64,000 nt of DNA, taken from assembly GCA_949752795.1 (NCBI GenBank), contig OX457056.1, forward strand, positions 176,228,428 to 176,292,427, read 5' to 3'. Positions 1 to 9,775 of the stretch are shown one piece after another; positions within the stretch are counted from its first letter, which is position 1, and every line of letters starts with the position of its first letter. A program made the translations under genes and the position numbers. The stretch is from Hyperoodon ampullatus (Eukaryota > Chordata > Mammalia > Artiodactyla > Ziphiidae). Under the pieces are notes generated by a model. That model was given only the letters and a program-made list of their open reading frames with translations, was not told where the DNA came from and did not search any database.

Positions 1-10
1 ACTTCACAAA

Positions 11-45
11 TGTGATCTTGGACAAATAACTTGTCCAAGATCACA
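11..45. repeat. 15-bp perfect inverted repeat (hairpin)
   Basis: Arms 11-25 (TGTGATCTTGGACAA) and 31-45 are exact reverse complements around a 5-base loop, ATAAC. Each arm resembles the conserved MIR core (TGTGACCTTGGGCAA), left arm in MIR sense and right arm in antisense. Inference: a fold-back or template-switch rearrangement of one MIR, or two inverted MIR remnants. Confidence 0.85.
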
Positions 46-104
46 GAGCTAATAAAGGGTGAAGCCAAATGTGACCCCAGATATAACTTCAAAGCTTTAC
101 ATCA

Positions 105-303
105 AATGCAAACTATTAAATATAGAAGAGATAAACAACAAGGTCCTACTGTATAGCACAGGGAACTATATTCAATCTCCTGTGATAAATCATAATGGAA
201 AAGGATATGAAAATAATATATATATGTATAGCTGAATCATTTTGCTGTACAACAGAAATTAACCCAACATTGTAAATCAACTATACGTCAGTTTTTAAAA
301 AGA
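105..303 (+). mobile_element. L1 3' end, 5'-truncated
   Basis: The text matches the cetartiodactyl L1 3' UTR: AAACAACAAGGTCCTACTG, the AGCACAGGGAACTATATTC block, a short TA run and TTGTAAATCAACTATAC near the end. The same stretch recurs at 7002-7213. No ORF2 remains. Confidence 0.8.
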
Positions 304-736
304 AATGAAAGTTGTACTCAAAGTTCACATAAAAAAGTAAACAAGTTAAAATAAATTTGGAGTGATCAAAAAAAAAAAAAAAGCTCTACATCAAGCTGAT
401 CCATGGCTCACTACAAGCTCTCCATCAGCCCAAATAAAGCTCCTGAGACGTGACCTCCAACTGCGTGGTTCCATCTGTGAAGACAGATTGAGGTGCCTTC
501 CCCACAACTTGACTTCTCCCAGGCAACCTCCCTTGCTCTGTCCTCTCCTTAGCTCTCTTATCACCCAGGAGGACTTTCATTTCCTTTTAAGCTGGGTGCA
601 ACTAAAATTCTGCTCTTTTCCCAGCCTGGCCATTAGGGTATAAATTTGTTCTAACTGCAGAAAACGGATAGAATGAGAAAAGGATCAGTGATGACCCTCT
701 GGACCCCAGCTTCTCTGTCTCTAAAGAAAGGAGATC
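304..736. other. Unassigned sequence with A-run
   Basis: A 15-base A-run lies near 367-381. The remainder is mixed-composition sequence with no repeat family I recognise. A 93-codon frame at 362-643 begins in the A-run and looks fortuitous. Confidence 0.5.
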
Positions 737-755
737 AAAAATGATGATGTGACCA

Positions 756-3106
756 CAAGCACTGAAATTGACACTGTGATTAAAAATCTTCCAACGAAAA
801 AAAGCCCAGGACCAGAAGGCTTCACAGGCGAATTCTATCAAACATTTAGAGAAGAGCTAACACCTATCTGTCTCAAATTCTTCCAAAATATAGCAGAGGG
901 AGGAACACTCCCAAACTCATTCTATGAGGCCACCATCACCCTGATACCAAAAACAGGAAAATATGTCACAAAGAAAGAAAACTACAGGCCAATATCACTG
1001 ACTAACATAGATGCAAAAATCCTCAACAAAATACTTGCAAACAGAATCCAACAGCACATGAAAAGGATCATACACCATGATCAAGTGGGGTTTATCCCAG
1101 GAATGCAAGAATTCTTAAATATATGCAAATCAATCAATGTGACACAACATATTAACAAATTGAAGGAGAAAAACCATATGATTATCTCAGTAGATGCAGA
1201 AAAAGCCTTTGACAAAACTCAACACCCATTTATGATAAAAACCCTCCAGAACGTAGGCATAGAGGGAACTTACCTCAACATAATAAAGGTCATATATGAC
1301 AAACCCACAGCCAACATCGTTCTCAATGGTGAAAAACTGAAACCATTTCCTCTAAGATCAGGAACAAGACAAGGTTGTCCACTGTCACCAATATTATTCA
1401 AATTGTTTTGGAAGTTTTAGCCACAGCAATCAAACAAGAAAAAGAAATAAAAGGAATCTAAACTGGAAAAGAAGAAGTAAAGCTGTCACTGTTTGCAGAT
1501 GACATGATACTATACATAGAGAATCCTAAAGATGCCACCAGAAAACTACTAGAGCTAATCAATGAACTTGGTAAAGTAGCAGGATACAAAATTAATGCAC
1601 AGAAATCACTTGCATTCCTATACACTAATAATGAAAAATCTGAAAGAGAAATTAAGGAAACCCTCCCATTTACCACTGCAACAAAAAGAATAAAATACCT
1701 AGGAATAGGGGGGTTGGGGGGGTGCTGTGATGAATTGGGCGATTGGGATTGACCTGTATACACTGATGTGTATAAAATTGATGACTAATAAGAACTGCTG
1801 TATAAAAAAATTAAAAATAAAACTTAAAAAAAAAAACCTAGGAATAAACCTACCTAAGGAGACAAAAGACCTGTATGCAAAAAACTACAAGACACTGATG
1901 AAAGAAATTAAAGATGATACAAAGAGATGAAGAGAAATACCATGTTCTTGGATTGGAAGAATCAACATTGTGAAAATGACTCTACTACCCAAAGCAATCT
2001 ACAGATTCAATGCAATCCCTATCAAACTACCACTGGCATTTTTCACAGAACTAGAACAAAAAATTTCACAATTTGTAGGGAAACACAAAAGACCCTGAAT
2101 AGCCAAAGCAATCTTGAGAAAGAAAAATGGAGCTGGAGGAATCAGACTCCCTGACTTCAAACTATACTACAAAGCTACAGTAATCAAGACAGTAGGGTAC
2201 TGGCACAAAAACAGAAATATAGATCAATGGAACAGGATAGAAAGCCCAGAGATAAACCCACACACATATGGTCACCTTATTTTTGATAAAGGTGGCAAGA
2301 ATATACAATGAAGAAAAGACAGCCTCTTCAACAAGTGGTGCTGGGAAAACTGGACAGCTACATGTAAAAGAGTGAAATTAGAATACTCCCTACACCATAC
2401 ACAAAAATAAACTCAAAATGGATTAAAGACTTAAATGTAAGGCCAGACACTATAAACCTCTTAGAGGAAAACAGGCAGAACACTCTATGACATAAATCAC
2501 AGCAATATCCTTTTTGACCCACCTCCTAGAGAAAGGAAATGAAAACAAAAATAAACAAATGGGACCTAATGAAACTTCAAAGCTTTTGCACAGCAAAGGA
2601 AACCATAAACAAGAAAAAAAGACAACCCTCAGAATAGGAGAAAATATTTGCAAATGAAGCAGCTGTCAAAGGATTAATCTCCAATCTACAAGCAGCTCAT
2701 GCAGTTCAATATCAAAGAAACAAACAACCCAATCCAAAAATGGGCAGAAGACCTAAATAGACATTTCTCCAAAGAAGATATACAGATTGCCAACAAACAC
2801 ATGAAAGGATGCTCAACATCACTAATCATTAGAGAAATGCAAATCAAAGCTACAATGAGGTATCACCTCACACCAGTCAGAATGGCCATCATCAAAAAAT
2901 CTAGAAACAATAAATGCTGGAGAGGGTGTGGAGAAAAGGGAACCCTCTTGCTCTGTTGGTGGGAATGTAAATTGGTACAGCCACTATGGAGAATGGTATG
3001 GAGGTTCCTTAAAAAACTAAAAATAGAACTACCATACAACCCAGCAATCCCACTACTGGGCATATACCCTGAGAAAACCATAATTCAAAAAGGGCCATGT
3101 AGCTAG
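756..3106 (+). pseudogene. L1 ORF2 remnant (reverse transcriptase to C-terminal region)
   Basis: The intact L1 ORF2 protein is an endonuclease plus reverse transcriptase that copies L1 and SINE RNA into DNA. Here the endonuclease is missing. The first frame (about 223 codons, to 1420) holds reverse transcriptase motifs such as [19 protein letters not shown] and [10 protein letters not shown], then shifts frame. The catalytic FADDMILY motif lies in another frame at 1492-1515. The nested L1 then interrupts the gene. Downstream pieces at 2114-2311 and 2699-3106 match the C-terminal region (HLTPVRMA and a Cys-rich [16 protein letters not shown] segment). This is a dead fossil. Confidence 0.9.
1708..1835 (+). 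mobile_element. Short L1 3' end nested in L1
   Basis: An 11-bp target duplication, ACCTAGGAATA, flanks it exactly (1697-1707 and 1836-1846). The insert begins with a G-rich run, carries GATTGGGATTGAC and GACTAATAAGAAC as in the 3' end of the long L1 at 32097, and finishes in an A-tail. It splits the host L1 ORF2 just after the catalytic motif, so it is the younger of the two. Confidence 0.92.
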
Positions 3107-3161
3107 TCGGAAGCAGCTGCATAGCACAGGGAGATCAGCTCGGCACTTTGTGACCACCTAG

Positions 3162-3188
3162 AGGGGTGGGATAGGGAGGGTGGGAGGG
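3162..3188 (+). other. G-quadruplex-type G-run cluster in L1 3' UTR
   Basis: Five G-runs of at least three, separated by 1-3 bases, lie in the L1 3' UTR. The pattern is GGGG-T-GGG-ATA-GGG-A-GGG-T-GGG and it fits the usual four-run quadruplex rule. G-rich tracts are a known feature of L1 3' UTRs; function here is not shown. Confidence 0.6.
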
Positions 3189-3324
3189 AGACGCAAGAGG
3201 GAGGAGATATGGGGATATATGTATATGTAAAGCTGATTCACTTTGTTATACAGCAGAAACTAACACACCATTGTAAAGTAATTATACTCCAATAAAGATG
3301 TTTTTTAAAAAATGATGATGAGTG

Positions 3325-3702
3325 GGGCTTCCCTGGTGGCACAGTGGTTAACAATCCACCTGCAAATGCAGGGGACACGGGTTCGAGCCCTGGTCCGGGA
3401 AGATCCCACATGCCAGGGAGCAACTAAGCCCGTGCACCACAACTACAGAGCCTGCGCTCTATAGCCTGTGAGCCACAACTACTGAGCCCGCGTGCCACAA
3501 TTACTGAAGCCTGTGCGCCTAGAGCCTATGCTCCGCAACAAGAGAAGCCACTGCAGTGAGAAGCCCGAGCACCACAACGAAGAGTAGCCCCCACTCACCG
3601 CAACTAGAGAAAGCCCGCACTCAGTAACGAAGACCCAACACAGCCAAAACAAAAATGATAATAAATAAAATAAATTTTAAAAAAATCTTATCTATAAAAT
3701 AT
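3325..3702 (+). mobile_element. CHR-type tRNA-derived SINE, long older copy
   Basis: It starts GGGCTTCCCTGGTGGCACAG and has a B-box-like GGGTTCGAGCCC. The body is long, with GAGCC..CCACAACTACTGAGCC-type tandem units, and ends in an A-rich tail. It differs from the shorter, more uniform copies elsewhere in the window. It is inserted at the downstream target duplication of the L1 ending at 3306; a third copy of the target follows at about 3703-3720. Confidence 0.9.
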
Positions 3703-3720
3703 AAAAAATGATGATGTGTG

Positions 3721-4329
3721 AGCCCCTTTGCTAGTCTCATGGTGTAAAATTCCACGAGCCACTGAACCACACCATCAGCATTTAGAGTCACTATTAGAAT
3801 GCAAAAGCGAGGGTTTGGTTCAAATTGAAAAGGCAGACACTTGTGGCCTCTTCCAATGAAGAAGAAAGGAAGAGAAGTGTTTTAATGATTTTTTAAATCA
3901 TTTCCTCCCAAGCACAACAATGAGAATATATTTGCCGGAGAATGAAAAGAACACAACATCAATTTAGTGCGCAAAACTGCTCTCAAACCTAAGGGCTGGT
4001 CTCACATTTTTCATTAATTCCAGGCTGATAACTTTCAGCATTAGGCCCCGGTGCTTCATCCAACTCAAGCTTCCTAGAAGCACACAGGCAAATCAAAATT
4101 TCTTTGGGTTTGCCAAGAAGTCTTTCAAATATGGAGTACAACTCCGGCTGCAAGTCATTTATTGCTGCCTTAATTTCACTGTCAACCATACATTCTCCAT
4201 TAGAAACTTCCATCCATCAACACTGTTAGTTTTCTCATGAAATTATAGAGACTCAATACTCATCTTCCTATGTGATGGCAACAAAAATGGTCTCAAACAT
4301 AGCTTGTCAACAAAAGTACAAAGCTTAAA
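3721..4329. other. Unassigned non-repetitive stretch
   Basis: No recognisable mobile element. It contains the small minus-strand frame at 3989-4213 described separately. Confidence 0.5.
3989..4213 (-). other. 74-codon open frame of uncertain status
   Basis: It opens with ATG at 4213 and stops at 3989. The product is acidic and non-repetitive, with a plausible helix around EIKAAINDLQPELYSIFERLL. It does not resemble L1, SINE or LTR proteins. An in-frame TGA sits two codons before the ATG, so it is not an internal exon read through from upstream. I do not recognise the product. It could be a retrocopy fragment, a small exon or chance. Confidence 0.2.
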
Positions 4330-4359
4330 ACAAAAAGAGCCAATAGCTTAATTCCAAAG

Positions 4360-5060
4360 ATGCCACTTGGATCATATCCTCCCATCCACAAGAACCTTCA
4401 ATGCCTCCCATTGTTTACAAAATTCAATCCAGTACTTGTAAATTTTTTCTTATTATAGTAAAACATATATAGAAATAATATACATAACTTAAAATTTACC
4501 ATTTTTACCAAAGTGTGCAGCTCAGTGGCATTAAATGCATGCACATTGTTGTGCACCCATCACCACTATCCTGCACCCACGAAAAAATAACCCCTCATTC
4601 CCCCTCCTCCCAGCCCCTGGAAACTTCCATTCTCCTTTCTGTCTCTAGGCATTTTACTATTGCAGGTCCCTCATATAAGTGGAACCACACAGTATTTATC
4701 CTTCTGGGTCTGGCTTATTCCCGTAGCTTAATATTTTCAAGGTTTATCCATGCTATGTATGTATCAGAATTTCTTTCCTTTTTAAGGCTAAATAATATAC
4801 CATGTATTCAGTCCAGTATTTTTTGCATGCCATTTTAAGCCTCCACATTCTGGCCTGATTTTTTTTTCTTCTTTTTCTTCTTCGTACTTATTTTCCATTA
4901 CATAGCTCTGTGCACTCTGGGGTAGAAGAGATTAGTCAGGAGTTCCTTGCCTCTTCCCCAGGAATTTCAAGTCTCTTCCCCTTTGCTCACACTGGTCCCC
5001 CATCCCAGCACACCCCACACCCTGCTTTCTCTACTCTAAATCCTGGTGGTTGCATGAGCT
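4360..5060 (-). mobile_element. L2 fragments split by L1M
   Basis: Left part (about 4360-4440) has the antisense L2-like text CTTCAATGCCTCCCATTG. Right part (about 4841-5060) continues with CCTCCACATTCTGGCCTG and GCTCACACTGGTCCCC. The L1M fragment between them separates parts that are contiguous in the L2 family. Diverged, so edges are approximate. Confidence 0.5.
4441..4840 (-). mobile_element. Ancient L1M fragment
   Basis: Antisense old-L1 text: AAAATTTACCATTTT, CAGTGGCATTAAATGCAT, CACATTGTTGTGCACCCATC, CATATAAGTGGAACCACACA and TTCCTTTTTAAGGCTAAATA. No coding capacity. Confidence 0.75.
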
Positions 5061-5130
5061 TGATTCAACACCGGCTCCACCACAAAGATTCACGGGAGCA
5101 CGGATCAAGAGAGATCTATTAAGCACCCAC

Positions 5131-5543
5131 TAAGCTCAAGGACCCTTCAATTACAGTCAGACCAGCTGTAAAATGTGTGCTTTCACAACAGCAAATGGAA
5201 GTTCAAGTACCTTCCTGAATACATGTGTCAATTCTTTGGTAGTCCCCCTTTTTGTTAAAAAATTTTTTAATGTTTCTTACTTATGCCAGGTAATAATATG
5301 GCTAATGTGTACTGAATACACATATAGAATAAAATATATTGCATGTATAGTCTCAATTTTTCAATGTAGTCCTGAATAGTCTTTGGGGGCAGTAGACTAT
5401 TTCTAATGTAACCAGTTTGAACTGAAGACAGATATCACTTTTGTTCAAAGAATAGTACAAATATGTTCTCCTCTTGATTTCCCTTCCAAGTTATAGATTA
5501 AAATATATTAAGTGGTATCAATAAACTGACAAAAAAAGAAGTC
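5131..5543. other. AT-rich sequence, nothing recognised
   Basis: AT-rich unassigned sequence with a 68-codon chance frame at 5173-5379. No repeat or gene signal. Confidence 0.5.
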
Positions 5544-5581
5544 ACAACTGCACCTCTTTTTTTTTTAACAACTGCACCTCT
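5544..5581 (-). repeat. Poly(T)-only insertion with 14-bp direct repeats
   Basis: ACAACTGCACCTCT occurs at 5544-5557 and again at 5568-5581, separated by nine T and one A. On the minus strand this reads as a bare A-tail flanked by target duplications, as expected from an extremely truncated retrotransposition. Replication slippage is the alternative. Confidence 0.55.
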
Positions 5582-5640
5582 ATTATTTAAACTGCTTCCT
5601 GAAAATTCTGACCGTATATTTCTCTTTAAGATTTACAATG

Positions 5641-5831
5641 GGGCCTCCCTGGTGGCGCAGTGGTTGAGAGTCCGCCTGCCGATGCAGGGGATACGGGTTC
5701 GTGCCCCGGTCTGGGAGGATCCCATATGCCGCGGAGCGGCTGGGCCCGTGAGCCATGGCTGCTGAGCCTGCGCATCCGGAGCCTGTGCTCCGCAACGGGA
5801 GAGGCCACAACAGTGAGAGGCCCGCATACCA

Positions 5832-5879
<48 letters not shown>
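5641..5879 (+). mobile_element. CHR-type SINE with 47-base A-tail
   Basis: Full-length copy with target duplication AAGATTTACAATG at 5628-5640 and 5880-5892. A box TGGCGCAGTGG and B box GGTTCGTGCCC are intact. The A-tail (about 5833-5879) is long and uninterrupted, which with retained CpGs suggests a young insertion. Confidence 0.95.
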
Positions 5880-5883
<4 letters not shown>

Positions 5884-5892
5884 TTTACAATG

Positions 5893-6839
5893 GCGCAGAT
5901 TTTATATATCATTTTTTGTGGTCATATTAGTAATAACAGCATTAAAATCTTAAGAACTGTACAGTACTATATTTAATTATCTTCTGCCATAATTATACTG
6001 ATTAAACACAGCATAAGAGACCATAAAGATAGATAAAACATTATGGCTACAAAACTGTTTTTTAATGTCCATAAAATGAGTATTAAGCCCTAGGTGACTA
6101 AATTAATATCACCCATACAATTTTATGGGATTTCTGTCCACATCCAACAGTATCATTTGCTGTGATGGCAGACTTTTTTTTTTTGTAGCAGTGTTGAAAC
6201 TTGAACTAACACTTTTCAAATAGATGAGAACATGGTGGGCTGACTTAGTCAACTTTACCGGAAGAAGAGGTTTCTGTTTGACCAACGCTTCAGGCTAATA
6301 TCAACTGCAGACATTTAAACCCAGTGACCACCCCACTTCCTTTCCCATTTACTCCTCACCCCAGCAGGCAAACAAAGAGGTAACATTTGTTTGATGCATT
6401 ATCCATTTCTTCATTTCCTTCTAAACATTATCTCCAGAGATTTGGGCTTACACTGACAGCACAGGCAATCAAGGGAGCAGATTTACATTTTCCATCTGAA
6501 GAATGAGCCTCTGGAACACCCAAGGACGTTCATACTGAGTGACCCGTGCTATTACAGAGATTAAAGAACATGACAAAATCCCAAGAAAAATTCACTCTAA
6601 AAGCTAATCCTGTGGGGAGGAAAAGAAAACTATTTGAAAGCTTTTCAAATATAAAGAATAGCTCCCAGGATAATAATTTAGCAATTAAAAAATTATATAT
6701 ACATACATACATACAATCAGCAGAACTAAAATAAGCCTACTGATCTAAATGCATTATCACCGCTAAAAATCTGCACAGATTTTTCTAACAGTGCTTGAAA
6801 AATGAAAATAGAGTTGAATACTAAGATGATTCTTTTATT
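5893..6839. other. AT-rich unassigned sequence
   Basis: No recognised mobile element. A small TACA-type tandem lies near 6698-6715. Chance frames of about 60 codons occur on both strands near 6530-6734. Confidence 0.5.
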
Positions 6840-6925
6840 AAATCAACAAATATATTTTAAGAACCTATTGTGAACCAGCTAAGTCCTAGATGTGGTAGAT
6901 AAAACAGTAAACAAAATCAACACAG

Positions 6926-7213
6926 ACTGTAGAGACAGACTTGTGGTTGCCAAGGGGGAGGAGGGAAGAGGGGGAGGAAAGGATTGGGAGTGTGGGATTA
7001 GCAGATGCAAACTATTATATATAGGATGGATAAACAACACGGTCCTACTGAATAGCACAGGGAACTATATTCAATCTCCTGTGATAAACCACAATGGAAA
7101 AGATTATGAAAAAGAATATATATATATATATATGTATAACAGAATCACTTTGCTGTACAGAAGAAATTAACACAGCTTTGTAAATCAACTATACTTCAAT
7201 AAATTTTTTTTAA
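6926..7213 (+). mobile_element. L1 3' end, 5'-truncated
   Basis: Starts within the L1 3' UTR (GACTTGTGGTTGCCAAGGGG), runs through a purine-rich G cluster, CAAACTATTATATATAGGAT, and ends CTATACTTCAATAAATTTT. Target duplication AAATCAACACAG at 6914-6925 and 7214-7225. Confidence 0.92.
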
Positions 7214-7225
7214 AAATCAACACAG

Positions 7226-7423
7226 GGCTTCCCTGGTGGCACAGTGGTTGAGAGTCCACCTGCCAATGCAGGGGACACGGGTTTGTCCCCCAGTCCGGGA
7301 AGATCCCACATGCCGCAGAGCGGCTGGGCCCGTGATCCATGGCCACTGAGCCTGCGTGTCCGGAGCCTGTGTTCCGCAACGGGAGAGGCCCACGTATGGC
7401 AAAAAAAAAAAGAATGAAATAAA
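7226..7423 (+). mobile_element. CHR-type SINE
   Basis: It begins GGCTTCCCTGGTGGCACAG immediately after the second copy of AAATCAACACAG, and a third copy follows at 7424-7435. It therefore landed at the L1's downstream target duplication. Several CpG sites have decayed to TpG or CpA compared with the cleaner copies at 26430 and 62071. Confidence 0.92.
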
Positions 7424-8019
7424 AAATCAACACAGTCTCTGGGACCTTATGAAGCTTACAGTCTAGTGAATGAGGCAGTAAACAAACAGTGACACAAATA
7501 AACTGTGATAAGCGTTTTGAAATAAAAGTTAAGAGTACGTTGAGAAAAAATAACAGCAGTATTTACTTTAGATTGGATTGGACACAGATCAGCTTGTCCA
7601 AGGAAGCAAAATTTAAGACATGAGGACATATAGAAGTTAGGTTGAGGAAGGCATCAAAGAAACAACATTGTAGGTAGAAGAGACACATGATTAAAGTCCC
7701 TAAGGTGAGAAAGAGCTTAGTGTGTTTGACACACTGGCAGTACACATGTACCAGGAAAGCAGGGTTCAGATCCGTTTTAGTTACCACTTGCTCACAGAAG
7801 TGTCTTGTTCATAGAAGGCGCTCACAAACTATCTACTAAATGGTTGTTAAGTGAGTAGATGTGGCCAGTGTTCCTGGAGTTTAGTGAGCAAAAAGGGGAG
7901 CAGCCTGAGATGAGGCTGTTCACCCAGGCAGGAGCCACATCATGGAGGGCCCTGCCGCCACTTTGAAGACAGTTCCACTGCCTCACCACAACACCCAACA
8001 AACCCACAACCAACTTGTT

Positions 8020-8180
8020 TCCTCCTTTACTGATTAAACCCACAGACTTCCTATGCCTTGTAATATTCACTTATTGCATGGTTTTCAAAGGCAGAGGCCA
8101 TTTCTTACTCATTTTTGTGGCCCCTGTGACTTGCATGGAATAAAATGCATGGAATAAAAGGCACCTGAGTACTTAAAGAC
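8020..8180 (-). mobile_element. L2 3' end fragment
   Basis: Degraded antisense L2 end: GGCAGAGGCCATTTCTTACT followed by a GGAATAAAAGGCACCTGAGTACTTA-like tail, about where L2 has its terminal repeat-like end. Borders approximate. Confidence 0.4.
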
Positions 8181-8214
8181 TGAACGTCCATGCATGGAGC
8201 CTTGGTAGAGACCA

Positions 8215-8475
8215 GGTAGTGTCCTAAGCACTTCGTATGCATTAGCTCACTCAAGTTTCAAAAATATCTGCAATAAATGTGTGTGTGTGTGTGTATGTGT
8301 GTGTGCACGTGCATAAAAGAGAGAGAGGTTTTCCTTATTTTTGTTTCCAATTGCAAGTGAGAAAACTAAGGCTTAACAGAAGGTTAGGGAACTTGACCGG
8401 GATCATGTTGCTGATGATCTAGATCTTTCACCTCTAGAATCTGTTCTCTTATCTATTACCCTATGCTGCCTCCCT
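8215..8475 (-). mobile_element. MIR with internal TG microsatellite
   Basis: Antisense MIR: TCCTAAGCACTTCGTATGC, a GAGAAAACTAAGGCTTAACA segment and GAACTTGACCGGGATCATG. A TG/TATG run (8279-8306) has expanded inside it. Confidence 0.65.
8279..8306. repeat. (TG)n microsatellite
   Basis: Mostly alternating TG with one TATG interruption. Likely length-polymorphic. Confidence 0.9.
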
Positions 8476-9537
8476 CAACCAAACTCTAGAGGTGAGAACC
8501 CTACTGATTTCTCCTTCAAAGAGAAATATACATAATGGCTACCAGATGATACATAAGGGAGTCTTTCCTTTATTATATTACCAAGATTTAAATTTGTGAC
8601 GCAAAATGTATTTTCTTCATTTGGGCACAGTAAAATAAAGAGGATTGTTCTTTAAAGTAAATGGGTGAAGTAGATTTCTTCCAATTACACTAGGTTTGGG
8701 AACAATTCAAAAATTTTACAGACTCCGTGACTCAGAGCCTCGACTTCTTTGGGTTTCCTCATGGGCATCCAACCCAGTTTGATACACTGGGACGCCTTGC
8801 TTTGCTGGCTGCTACAGTAAGCCCCTGACTTCCTAAAGATCATTTTATGGTAGAACTCTGACATGCTTTCCTAAAAAACAACACTTCCCCCCATATTGGT
8901 GACAGAAAACTGGGCTAGAGAGACTAGGGCTCTGACCCACTGTGGCATTCTCATTTTCTGATGCTGTCAATGAACTTCAAACTGAGCTCTGAAGGTCAAC
9001 TGGCTCCTGGGATTCACTTGGAGGAAGGGGGGCCAGGGAACCAGAATAGAAAGTTTCAAAATAGCAAAAACCACCATGAAAACACTCTGCTTCTAGAGTC
9101 TCCTGATTCAAACCAAACCTTTATTCACAGATGAATTATCCTGTATCTTTACCTCCCATGCAAGTTTCAATGATATGGCAGCAAACACAGAAAAAGTGAT
9201 GCAAACCTAAAACTTATTTGACTGCCTGGATTAAAGATAACACCTTGTATGTATATGCAAATAGTTAGGGCTGAGGGTAGAGATTCGATGCTACTTTTTA
9301 GGAAAACTATTTAGTCTGTACATTCTGAACAAGCGAAGCTGTCCTGAAATCTGCCCTGTCTCTGAAAAAATAAAGAAAAAATAATAATAATGAAATGTTC
9401 CAAATGATTAAAACACCAATTTCAGGTTAAACCAAGAGCAAGGATATCTACACCTGAGATGTAAGGAAAAAAAGAGGAACGGGACAAAAACAGTTCCCTT
9501 ATCTAAATCACCAATTCCCTCATGAGAAGGTGTAAAA
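8476..9537. other. Unassigned sequence
   Basis: About 1 kb with no repeat family or coding signal I can name. A short AAT-type run (AATAATAATAATGAAATG) is near 9380. Confidence 0.5.
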
Positions 9538-9775
9538 TAATAGTTCACACTTAGTAAGCACTTATTAAGTGCTGGAAAGCATGCTTTCATGAGAACATAT
9601 TTAATCTTCCTATCAACCCTATAGGCAGGTCATATTATTATCCCATTTTACAGATGAGGAAACTGAAACAGGCAAGTTAAGCAACTTGCCAAAGTTTCAC
9701 AGCTAATAGATATGACTTGAACCCAGAAACCCTGGCTCCAGGGCTTTTGTCACCAACTACAACACAGCCTCTAGT
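9538..9775 (-). mobile_element. MIR, nearly complete
   Basis: Reads as antisense MIR throughout: AGTAAGCACTTATTAAGTGC, ATTATTATCCCATTTTACAG, ATGAGGAAACTGAAACAGGC, then CAACTTGCCAAAGTTTCACA and CTTGAACCCAGAAACCCTGG. Confidence 0.85.

Larger units (their letters stand above)
752..3306 (+). mobile_element. L1 retrotransposon, 5'-truncated, broken
   Basis: The element starts inside ORF2 just before the reverse transcriptase domain and ends in an L1 3' UTR with AATAAAG near 3293. Its target duplication AAAAATGATGATGTG is at 737-751, with a close copy from 3308. It is disrupted by a frameshift near 1405, a nested L1 at 1708-1835 and further stops. After about 3104 the ORF2 C-terminus jumps directly to the distal 3' UTR, suggesting an internal deletion. 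It cannot encode a working protein. Confidence 0.9.
6840..7985 (+). mobile_element. L2 element interrupted by L1 and SINE
   Basis: Left piece (to 6925) carries the L2-like start: AACAAATATATTTTAAG, then a degraded ACCTATTGTGAACCAG and TAGATAAAACAGTAAACAAAA. Right piece resumes at 7436 with GGACCTTATGAAGCTTACAG, TCTAGTGAATGAGGCAGTAA, then GTCCCTAAGGTGAGAAAGAG and TCATGGAGGGCC. The gap is filled by an L1 and a SINE. Confidence 0.7.

Noticed and set aside
5660..5953. Open frames of 60-110 codons within SINEs (also at 11183, 26283, 29096, 31775, 62090, 63729)
   Set aside because: They repeat in every CHR copy, are open on both strands because the SINE is GC-rich, and often run into Lys or Phe from the A/T tail. 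They are SINE sequence, not genes.
6914..7435. Single chimeric L1-SINE retrotransposition
   Set aside because: One event would leave two target copies; three are present, including one between L1 and SINE.
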